The notes beneath the pieces were generated by a model. That model was given only the letters and a program-made list of their open reading frames with translations, searched no databases and was not told where the DNA came from. 5,054 bases of DNA, taken from the NCBI GenBank assembly GCA_025357355.1, contig JANXPK010000133.1, positions 1 to 5,054 of the forward strand, in the 5' to 3' direction. This document shows positions 1 to 4,920 of this stretch, in pieces; position 1 is the first letter of the stretch, and each line of letters begins with the position of its first letter. The translations under genes and the position numbers were made by a program. Source of the stretch: Rhodobacterales bacterium. GTDB taxonomy: Bacteria; Pseudomonadota; Alphaproteobacteria; Rhodobacterales; Rhodobacteraceae.

Positions 1-1
1 G

Positions 2-262
2 ATCCACGACTTTCACCATGGCGTGGATGTTCTGCGGATCAACTCATTCGATTTCACCAATCTTGGCGGGCCGGGGGCCTTGGCGGCGGCGCATTTCCAC
101 CTGGGTACATCGGCGGTGACGGCGGCGCAGGGGATCATCTATGATCAGGCGACCGGGCAGTTGTGGGCAGATCTTGACGAAAACGGGCCGCGTGCCCAAA
201 TCCTGATCGCCCATCTGGGCGCCGGGACTGTTCTTGATGCCACGGATTTCCTGATCATCTGA
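2..262 (+). CDS. C-terminal end of an RTX/serralysin-type calcium-binding secreted protein (partial)
   Basis: Only the last 86 residues are in the window; the frame is open to the left edge, so the gene starts upstream. The reading frame begins IHDFHHGVDVLRI, which fits the segment that follows the last RTX nonapeptide in type I-secreted proteins (pattern I-x-D-F-x-x-G-x-D-x-L). Then comes a block typical of this family: ALAAAHFHLGTSA, GIIYDQATGQLWAD and a final hydrophobic DATDFLII. A short C-terminus ending in hydrophobic residues after a D-F is common in uncleaved type I (ABC/TolC) secretion signals. The glycine-aspartate repeats themselves and any catalytic domain are not visible, so the enzyme class (protease, adhesin, other) cannot be told. 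It ends six bases before the convergent dioxygenase gene. The GTG at 23 is internal, not a start. Confidence 0.75.
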   Translation: MHDFHHGVDVLRINSFDFTNLGGPGALAAAHFHLGTSAVTAAQGIIYDQATGQLWADLDENGPRAQILIAHLGAGTVLDATDFLII

Positions 263-268
263 GCTCAG

Positions 269-928
269 TCAGACTTCGGCCCACATCCGCAAAAGGTTGG
301 CGCGGGTCTTGGCGAGGCGGTCGAACTGATCGCTTTTGCCGTCGCGGGCAAAGCAGGCGTCCACGGCCTGATCAAGGTCGAACAGGATCTCGCGCTGGCC
401 CGGATCGCGGATCAGGCTTTGCACCCAGCCGACGATGGCAAGCCGTTCGCCGCGGGTCAAAGGGTCGACCCGGTGCAGGGTGGTGGCGGGATAGAGGATC
501 AGATCGCCCGCCGCAGGCTTGATGGCACGGGCCTCGAACGTGTCCTCGATGACCAGCGCCCCGCCGTCATAGGTGGCGGGGTCCGACAGGAACAGGGTGA
601 ACGACAGATCGGTGCGCAGCCCGCCCATCAGCGCGTCATCGACATGCAACCCGTAGGTCTGCCCCGCCCGGTAGCGCGACAGGATCAGCCGGGTCATCGC
701 GCGGGGCCGGGCGGCGGAACGGAACAGCGGGCTTGCGGCTAGGGCGGTTTCCACCTTGGTCATGATCGCGTCGAGGTCGGGTGAGGGCTGCGCCTGATCA
801 TTGGCCTTGACCGTCCGCGCGTGCTGGCCCGCCGTCGCGCGGCCGTCGCCAAAGGCCAGTTCGCCCGCCGCCTCGCGCAGGACGCGGGTCTCGGCTGGGG
901 TCAGCAGCGCCGCGACCAGCAGCATCAT
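269..928 (-). CDS. piuC: PiuC/YbiX-type PKHD Fe(II)/2-oxoglutarate-dependent hydroxylase
   Basis: This is a 219-residue cytosolic protein of the PKHD-type hydroxylase family, whose members are usually about 225 residues and use Fe(II) and 2-oxoglutarate to hydroxylate a substrate not yet firmly known. The double-stranded beta-helix core is visible: the HxD iron motif in YGLHVDDALMGG (H95, D97), strands DLSFTLFLSDP and GGALVIED, the distal iron ligand in TTLHRVDPL (H152), and the 2-oxoglutarate-binding arginine in RGERLAIVGW (R162). All key residues are present, so it should be active. Family genes often sit next to TonB-dependent siderophore receptors and respond to iron. It is the second gene of a pair: its ATG shares one base with the TGA of the gene before (TGATG), which points to coupled translation. 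No good Shine-Dalgarno site precedes it. A second ATG follows at once (925), so the start may be one codon later. Confidence 0.9.
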   Translation of the reverse strand: MMLLVAALLTPAETRVLREAAGELAFGDGRATAGQHARTVKANDQAQPSPDLDAIMTKVETALAASPLFRSAARPRAMTRLILSRYRAGQTYGLHVDDALMGGLRTDLSFTLFLSDPATYDGGALVIEDTFEARAIKPAAGDLILYPATTLHRVDPLTRGERLAIVGWVQSLIRDPGQREILFDLDQAVDACFARDGKSDQFDRLAKTRANLLRMWAEV

Positions 929-1758
929 CAGCGCACCGACGAGGCGATCAGTTCGGCACGGGCGGCGACACCCAGCAGAATTTGTGGGTCACCGGCCAGC
1001 AGCGTTGCGGCCTTGGGGTCGCCAAAGGCCGCATCCGCCTCGGTCAGCGCGGCGAGCGCCTTGGGCGCGGCCTTGGCCGACAGTGGCACCGCGGCAAGGT
1101 CGGTCAGACGCAGGCGGGCAAGGGCGACGAACGACAGCGCCTCGTGCCAGCCCATCGGATCGGCGACTGTGCCGTCGTTGAGGGCGGCGGAGTATTCGTT
1201 GGCGGCGGCCTTCAACAGCAGCACCACCCCGTCAAACCGGGCGCGGGTCTGGCTGGTTTCTGACGCGGCGTCGGCATTCAGAACCTGCGAGACAGCGGCG
1301 AGGGCGGCATCGACTTCGGCTGGTGCTGCGCCCGCTTTCAAGGTGGCGATAAAGCTGGTGATGTCCGCGGCGGGGTCAGGCAGCTTGCGGGTGGCGATGT
1401 CTTTGCGCAGGGCGTCAAGCGTGCCCTCTGACTGCGGATGGCCGGACAGCTCGACCGCAAGGTCCGGGTGCCCCAGCACGTACAGATCACGGGCGGCCAG
1501 CATGTGGCCCTCGACGATCGACAGGGTCGCGAGATAGGCGGCGATGGGAGGGGCGCTTGCCGTCACCCCCGCCTCGCCCCCTTCGCCGCCTTGCGCCTGC
1601 GCCAGCCACGGGCGCGCATCGGGCGAGGCCAGCGTGACCGGCGGCGCGCGGTGCAGATCGGCCAGCGCGGGCATGGCGGCCAGTGTGACGCCCGCGCCAA
1701 AGGCAAGGCTGCTCCAGCGGCGCGGCTGGGTCGGGCGGGAAGGTTTGGTCATTTTCAT
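928..1758 (-). CDS. Exported helical protein of unknown function, coupled to piuC
   Basis: I do not recognise this 276-residue protein with certainty. Residues 1-33 form a signal peptide: basic start (KPSRPTQPRR), hydrophobic stretch, and AxA cleavage after residue 33 (PALA, then DLHRA). A low-complexity linker, AQAQGGEGGEAG (53-64), follows. The rest is alanine/leucine-rich and mostly helical, with IVEGHMLAARDLYVLGHPD (81-99) and SGHPQSEG (105-112) carrying H85, H97 and H107, and a later NEYSAALNDGTVADP (187-201) plus WHEALSFV (204-211). The last part faintly resembles the N-terminal extracytoplasmic helical region of FTR1-type iron permeases and imelysin-like proteins (Y-x-x-A-V-x-x-G then Y-x-x-A-x-x-F-V); this is from memory and unverified. 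It is first in a unit with piuC, so a periplasmic role in iron or heme handling is a guess from context. ATG at 1752 is an alternative start with AGG eight bases upstream. Confidence 0.75.
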   Translation of the reverse strand: MKMTKPSRPTQPRRWSSLAFGAGVTLAAMPALADLHRAPPVTLASPDARPWLAQAQGGEGGEAGVTASAPPIAAYLATLSIVEGHMLAARDLYVLGHPDLAVELSGHPQSEGTLDALRKDIATRKLPDPAADITSFIATLKAGAAPAEVDAALAAVSQVLNADAASETSQTRARFDGVVLLLKAAANEYSAALNDGTVADPMGWHEALSFVALARLRLTDLAAVPLSAKAAPKALAALTEADAAFGDPKAATLLAGDPQILLGVAARAELIASSVR

Positions 1759-1783
1759 AGCCTATAGGCGAGTGTTCTTGTCA

Positions 1784-1812
1784 GGCATAACTGCGCCACA
1801 GGAGGTCGTCAA
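1784..1812 (-). promoter_or_regulatory. Likely sigma-70-type promoter of the exported protein-piuC unit
   Basis: On the minus strand, TTGACG (1812-1807) is followed after exactly 17 bases by TATGCC (1789-1784). The -35 matches five of six consensus bases; the -10 matches only TAT, which is usual for high-GC alphaproteobacteria. Transcription would start near 1777 and leave a leader of about 20 bases before the ATG at 1758. The palindrome at 1818-1834 lies five bases upstream of the -35. This is a pattern match only. Confidence 0.5.
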
Positions 1813-1817
1813 GATTG

Positions 1818-1834
1818 CTGAGTGTTTTACTCAG
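1818..1834. promoter_or_regulatory. Candidate iron-responsive operator (TGA-N9-TCA palindrome)
   Basis: CTGAGT-GTTTT-ACTCAG is a perfect inverted repeat with 6-bp arms. Its core, 1819-1833, fits TGA-N9-TCA, the form described for the RirA iron-responsive operator in Rhizobiales; a related iron box is assigned to IscR/RirA-type Rrf2 regulators in Rhodobacterales. It lies about 60 bases upstream of the first gene of a pair containing piuC, an iron-linked family, next to the predicted -35. That position allows either repression or activation. The motif is short and could arise by chance; the placement is what raises the confidence. Confidence 0.5.
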
Positions 1835-2038
1835 GGAATAGTGCGACGGTTTCGCGCAACAGGCCGCTCGTCATCCCAACCCGCCTATTTTCACCGGAAA
1901 TGCTGCTGGATGGCAGATGGAAAGGGGCAAAGCCCGTGGAAATCCCGCTGGACTTACCGTCACTTCCAGATTGAAGGGCCGTTTCAAATCCTTTATTTCA
2001 GGTTAATGAAAAATGCTATCTATATGACTTATAACGAT

Positions 2039-2064
2039 AAAAGCATTGGTCCGAGGTTCGGACC
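2039..2064 (-). terminator. Probable intrinsic terminator after the P450 gene
   Basis: Read on the minus strand, GGTCCGA-ACC-TCGGACC forms a perfect 7-bp stem with a 3-base loop (2064-2048), followed five bases later by a short T run (CTTTTA, within 2043-2038). It starts about 44 bases beyond the P450 stop. The T run is short and offset, so termination may be partial. A regulator-binding site is the other reading, since the stem is also a clean palindrome in DNA. Confidence 0.45.
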
Positions 2065-2069
2065 ATCAC

Positions 2070-2101
2070 CGGACCTCTGCCAGCGGCTTGCAAAAGGTCC
2101 G
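2070..2101 (-). repeat. Second inverted repeat just after the P450 stop
   Basis: CGGACCT (minus strand 2101-2095) and AGGTCCG (2076-2070) form a 7-bp stem around an 18-base loop, which itself can form a small GCC-AGC-GGC stem. It begins seven bases past the P450 stop codon. Its arms share the core CGGACC/GGTCCG with the terminator-like stem next to it, so arms of the two hairpins can also pair with each other. It may protect the 3' end of the P450 mRNA or be part of an operator cluster. Confidence 0.45.
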
Positions 2102-2107
2102 CCCGTG

Positions 2108-3487
2108 TCAGACCCGCTCCACCGCCAGCCAGACCCCGCCTTGCGGACGCAGGGTCAGGATCATCACGGGCTTGGGGTCCTTGCCCGGAACCGGGCCATA
2201 GCGAAAACGGGCAAGCAGGGTGGCGAGGATGATCACCGCCTCTTGCAAGGCGAATGAGGCGCCGATGCAGATGCGCGGGCCGTCGCCGAAGGGCAGGTAG
2301 GAAAACCGCTGTGGCGCGGTGAGGAAGCGGGCCGGGTCAAAGCCGTCGGGGTTCTGCCACAGGGCGTGGTGGCGGTGCAGGGCGTAGATCGGCAGGATGA
2401 CGGTATCCTGCGCGCGCACCTCGCGCCCGAGGAGCGTATCGGCCTTTTGCGCTGTGCGGGCGAGAAAGGCGGCAGGCGGGTAAAGGCGCAGCGCCTCGTC
2501 GACGATGCGGCGGATCAGGGGCATTCGCGGGATATCGGCAGTGGTGGCGCCGCGGTCACCGAGCGCCGCCTGCGCCTCGGCACGGGCTGCATCTTGCACG
2601 GCGGGGTCAAAGGCGCAGAGGTACAGCGACCAGGCCAGTGTCAGGGCGGTGGTTTCATGCCCGGCAACGATGAAGGTGAGGAGGTTGTCGCGCAATTCGT
2701 CGACCGTCATGCGACGACCAGTGGCGGGGTCTTCGCCCGCCAGCAGCAGGTCCAGCAGGTCCGGCACGGGCGAGGGGCCGCGGGTCTTGCGGCTGAGGAT
2801 CGCCTGATCGGCGGTCTGTTTCATCTGGCGCATGGTGGCCGCCGAGAACATCCGCCCCGGCCGTGGCACCCATGCGGGGGCACCCAGAATGTCCAGCATC
2901 GACAGGCGGGCGGTCTGGCCGATGTAATCCTCGATCGCCTTGTGCACCGAAGCGCGGTCAAAGCCTTCACCGCCCGACAGGGTGACATCAGCGATGACCT
3001 CGAACGTGGCGGTGACCATTTCGTCAAAGGCGTCGATGGCGCGACCGCCACTCGCGCCGGAACCGGCAGCGGCGGCAAACCGGTCAGCGGCGCGGGTGGC
3101 GGCGGCGGTCATCACAGGGGCGAGGGCGGCGATGTTGCGGTGGCTGAACACCGGTGCGGCGGTGCGGCGCTGCCACAGCCATTCCGCCCCCTCGGCCACG
3201 AAGAGAGAGTTGCCGATGGCGGGCCCGAGGATCAGTTTGGTGACCATGGACTTGGGGTAGTTGTCCACCGCGTCGCGCAGGACATGACGCAGGCCGTCGG
3301 GGTCCATCAGCATGTGCCAGCGTTTGCCGGTGGTGCCCGACAGGATCGGCGCGCGGGTGGCAATTTCGGGGATCAGTTCCAGCACGTTGCGCCGCCCGGC
3401 GCGGAACGAGCCCCAGATGCCCATCGGCGTCGAATGCAGCGGCACCCGAACCGGAAGATTTGCCGCGACGTTGTCGATCTTGCCCAT
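2108..3487 (-). CDS. Cytochrome P450 monooxygenase
   Basis: This is a 459-residue soluble heme monooxygenase, a normal length for a bacterial P450. Hallmarks in order: C-helix WxxxR (W103-R107), I-helix oxygen-activation motif AGHETT (275-280), K-helix ExxR (E331-R334, EALR), the FDPARF meander (383-388), and the heme loop FGDGPRICIG (400-409) with C407 as the thiolate ligand. The AGHETT form and LYPPAAFLARTA after ExxR place it near the CYP102/CYP4/CYP110-like group, which includes fatty-acid and carotenoid hydroxylases; the substrate cannot be told. No membrane anchor, fused reductase or nearby ferredoxin is seen, so electrons must come from partners elsewhere. I chose the ATG at 3487 because GGAGG lies five bases upstream; the frame stays open to an ATG at 3574, but those 29 extra residues lack a ribosome site and P450 character. 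It is divergent from the lipoprotein gene. Confidence 0.93.
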   Translation of the reverse strand: MGKIDNVAANLPVRVPLHSTPMGIWGSFRAGRRNVLELIPEIATRAPILSGTTGKRWHMLMDPDGLRHVLRDAVDNYPKSMVTKLILGPAIGNSLFVAEGAEWLWQRRTAAPVFSHRNIAALAPVMTAAATRAADRFAAAAGSGASGGRAIDAFDEMVTATFEVIADVTLSGGEGFDRASVHKAIEDYIGQTARLSMLDILGAPAWVPRPGRMFSAATMRQMKQTADQAILSRKTRGPSPVPDLLDLLLAGEDPATGRRMTVDELRDNLLTFIVAGHETTALTLAWSLYLCAFDPAVQDAARAEAQAALGDRGATTADIPRMPLIRRIVDEALRLYPPAAFLARTAQKADTLLGREVRAQDTVILPIYALHRHHALWQNPDGFDPARFLTAPQRFSYLPFGDGPRICIGASFALQEAVIILATLLARFRYGPVPGKDPKPVMILTLRPQGGVWLAVERV

Positions 3488-3492
3488 GACTG

Positions 3493-3497
3493 CCTCC
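3493..3497 (-). promoter_or_regulatory. Ribosome binding site that sets the P450 start
   Basis: GGAGG on the minus strand ends five bases before the ATG at 3487. It is the best Shine-Dalgarno match in the window and decides for the 459-residue form over the longer frame from 3574. Confidence 0.8.
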
Positions 3498-3507
3498 GCG
3501 TTGCCAG

Positions 3508-3535
3508 CATATAGCCCCGGCGGGTCGGGCGGCAA
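3508..3535 (-). promoter_or_regulatory. Likely promoter of the P450 gene
   Basis: On the minus strand, TTGCCG (3535-3530) and TATATG (3513-3508) are 16 bases apart. Transcription would begin near 3501, giving a very short leader of about 14 bases that still holds the GGAGG site. If right, the longer P450 frame from 3574 could not be translated from this transcript. GTTGCC occurs three times in this divergent gap (3500-3505; inverted at 3531-3536; 3554-3559), but no regulator is recognised. Confidence 0.45.
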
Positions 3536-3554
3536 CAACGATGGGCACCGACGG

Positions 3555-3583
3555 TTGCCATGTGCCTCGGTCAAGGCTATCCC
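3555..3583 (+). promoter_or_regulatory. Possible promoter of the lipoprotein gene
   Basis: TTGCCA (3555-3560) and TATCCC (3578-3583) are spaced by 17 bases on the plus strand, in the gap divergent from the P450. The -10 is weak (TAT only). The leader would be about 30 bases, containing the GGAG site at 3609-3612. Confidence 0.3.
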
Positions 3584-3621
3584 GGCAGGACCGCCACCCC
3601 GGTCCGATGGAGATTCGCGAC

Positions 3622-4203
3622 ATGACTGGACTGCGCATGACCGACCTGCGCCTTGTTGTCCTGAGCCTTTGTCTGGCGCTGCTGGCGGCCTGCGAAACCA
3701 ACGACCTGAAAAGGCCGCCGGTGCCGCTGGGCGATTTCGTGATGGGGCTGAACATCGTTCTGGCTGATCGGGCCGCAGCCCCCGACATCTCGCGCAAGGC
3801 GACAGCGGATGAGTGGAAAGCGGCCGTGACCAAGGCCATGGCTGACCGCTTCGGACGCTATGACGGCAACCACATCTACAATTTCGGCATCAATGTCGAC
3901 GCCTATATTCTGGCGCCGCCCGGCATTCCGGTGGTGTTGTCGCCGCATTCGGCGCTGATCGTGACGGTGCATGTGTTTGACGACGCGACCCAGAAGGAAC
4001 TGAACCCCGGCGGCAAGCAGTTGACCATGGTCGAGGGCGTATCGCCCGAAAGCGTCATCGGGTCAGGCTGGACCCAGACCAAGGACCAGCAGATGGCCCG
4101 CATGGCCTATCGCGCGGCGTTGGCGGTCCAGAAGTACCTGCTGGAGCATCCCGAGTGGCTGAAACTGCCACCAACGCCGGCCCCCGTCAGCCCGAAACCC
4201 TGA
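3622..4203 (+). CDS. Putative lipoprotein of unknown function
   Basis: A 193-residue exported lipoprotein. The N-terminus MTGLRMTDLR is followed by a hydrophobic stretch and the lipobox LAAC, with C24 as the lipidated residue; the next residue is E, which by the E. coli rule does not retain it in the inner membrane. The mature part contains LGDFVMGLNIVLAD (36-49), SRKATADEWKAAVTKAM (57-73), RFGRYDGNHIYNFGINVDAY (76-95), and a proline-rich APPGIPVVLSPHSALIVTVHV (98-118) that looks like a beta-strand core, then a helix and a proline-rich tail. The overall pattern recalls conserved Rhodobacteraceae proteins of unknown role. The ATG at 3622 was chosen because GGAG stands nine bases upstream; the ATG at 3607 and the frame start at 3541 lack one, and 3637 would trim the basic end. 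It converges on the membrane-protein gene, with only four bases between the stops. Confidence 0.8.
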   Translation: MTGLRMTDLRLVVLSLCLALLAACETNDLKRPPVPLGDFVMGLNIVLADRAAAPDISRKATADEWKAAVTKAMADRFGRYDGNHIYNFGINVDAYILAPPGIPVVLSPHSALIVTVHVFDDATQKELNPGGKQLTMVEGVSPESVIGSGWTQTKDQQMARMAYRAALAVQKYLLEHPEWLKLPPTPAPVSPKP

Positions 4204-4207
4204 GCTG

Positions 4208-4753
4208 TCAGGAGTGCCGACCAGGCGGACGGGTTCGGATCAGCGGGTGACGCAACAGCGCGTTGACGACAAAAGGCGCTGCGACAGCCCCCGGCCCCAG
4301 CCATAGGGCCAGCGGCGGCAGCGTGCGCCAGAACGGCAGGAACCTGCCGTTGTCGACGTAGAACGCGGTCACCAGCAGCACATAGGACAGGGCCATCAGG
4401 CAGAGGTGCAGTCGGGGCCATTGCGGTGGTTTGCGTCGGGCGATCCAGCGGCCGACCCAGGCCGAGGCCAGCGACAGTGCCCCCAGCAAGAACAGCACCG
4501 CATCCTCGGACCACCGCATCGCTGCAAGGCCCGCCATCGTCGCCGCAACCCCGCAGAGCGCCCGGAAATACCAGGTGCCAAAGCGGGTGTGACGCGGGCT
4601 GCCCTTGCGGGCCGTCATGGCCAGGACGCCCACCACCACTGCCATCACTCCGAAAAGAACGTGAAAGGCAACCAGCGCCAGAAACACCGGGCTGGTCGAC
4701 GGAAGCGGAATGCCGAGGACAAGCGTGATGGCCCGGTCCCCCTTTCGGCCCAA
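4208..4753 (-). CDS. Predicted five-helix inner-membrane protein, DUF2306-like
   Basis: A small integral membrane protein of about 181 residues. Hydrophobic segments lie near residues 22-45, 62-80, 84-101, 114-134 and 144-168. Between the first two is a polar loop, TARKGSPRHTRFGTWYF (47-63); together with H31 in TM1 this pattern (H in helix 1, RKG...H...G after it) resembles DUF2306-type proteins, a family without known function. The start is uncertain: the frame is closed by a TAG at 4771-4769, there is no in-frame ATG before the first helix, and the only upstream choice is TTG at 4753, with a weak GGGG eight bases before it. A GTG at 4687 (residue 23) would still keep most of helix 1. It is divergent from tuf and convergent with the lipoprotein gene, so it appears to be transcribed alone. 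Confidence 0.7.
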   Translation of the reverse strand: MGRKGDRAITLVLGIPLPSTSPVFLALVAFHVLFGVMAVVVGVLAMTARKGSPRHTRFGTWYFRALCGVAATMAGLAAMRWSEDAVLFLLGALSLASAWVGRWIARRKPPQWPRLHLCLMALSYVLLVTAFYVDNGRFLPFWRTLPPLALWLGPGAVAAPFVVNALLRHPLIRTRPPGRHS

Positions 4754-4920
4754 AGGGCTGTCCCCGGGCTATCACCGGCAGGGCAGCAAGGCCAGATCGC
4801 CACGCCCTGCACGCACGTCGGGCTTGATTTTCCCGGGCGAGGGCCTTAAGTCGCCGCGCGTGTAGGTCGGGGTCAGCAGTCTGGGATTGCGGCGACCCCC
4901 TTAACCCGAGGGCGACCCTG
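4754..4920 (+). promoter_or_regulatory. Leader and promoter region of tuf
   Basis: This 167-bp gap separates the membrane-protein start from tuf. A possible plus-strand promoter is TTGATT (4824-4829) with TTAAGT (4846-4851), 16 bases apart, which would give a leader of about 60 bases. That leader can form a stem between GGGGTC (4869-4874) and GACCCC (4894-4899), and it has GGCGACCC twice (4891-4898, 4911-4918). GAGGG (4908-4912), eight bases before the ATG, is the ribosome site. No tRNA gene is visible here, unlike upstream of E. coli tufB. Confidence 0.45.

Larger units (their letters stand above)
1759..2107. other. 349-bp intergenic region with control sites, AT-rich island and hairpins
   Basis: This gap lies between the start of the exported-protein gene and the stop of the P450 gene; both are on the minus strand. 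From 1759 to 1834 it holds the promoter and palindrome described separately. From about 1840 to 1975 I see no clear gene, only a 24-codon plus-strand reading frame (1900-1974) with a poor ribosome site. From 1981 to 2050 the base composition falls to about 27% GC, far below the surrounding coding DNA. From 2048 to 2101 there are two adjacent hairpins. No tRNA, transposase or RNA family was recognised. Confidence 0.7.

Noticed and set aside
259..268. 10-bp palindrome CTGAGCTCAG at the convergent stops, with a similar TGAGCTGTCA at 4201-4210
   Set aside because: Both arise largely from facing stop codons (TGA and TCA). The arms are too short for a terminator and no T run follows, so I do not call a shared element.
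821..1537. 238-codon plus-strand frame across the piuC and exported-protein genes
   Set aside because: Antisense shadow: serine/arginine/alanine-rich, no domain, no ribosome site, and covered by two better supported genes on the other strand.
1925..1935. GGGC-AAA-GCCC inverted repeat
   Set aside because: Only a 4-bp stem without a T run or a nearby gene end; expected by chance in GC-rich DNA.
1900..1974. 24-codon plus-strand reading frame (MLLDGRWKGAKPVEIPLDLP...) in the intergenic gap
   Set aside because: Only a weak GGA before the ATG, no promoter pair I trust, no known family, and its length is within chance. Worth a look only if small-protein or transcript data point there.
2006..2257. 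Plus-strand frame starting MKNAIYMTYNDKS in the AT-rich island
   Set aside because: The AGG is only four bases from the ATG, and the last 150 bases run antisense through the end of the P450 gene with the composition of a shadow frame.
4754..4920. Possible tRNA genes upstream of tuf, as for E. coli tufB
   Set aside because: No T-loop (GGTTCGA-type) or D-loop sequence and no acceptor-stem pairing of the right length on either strand.
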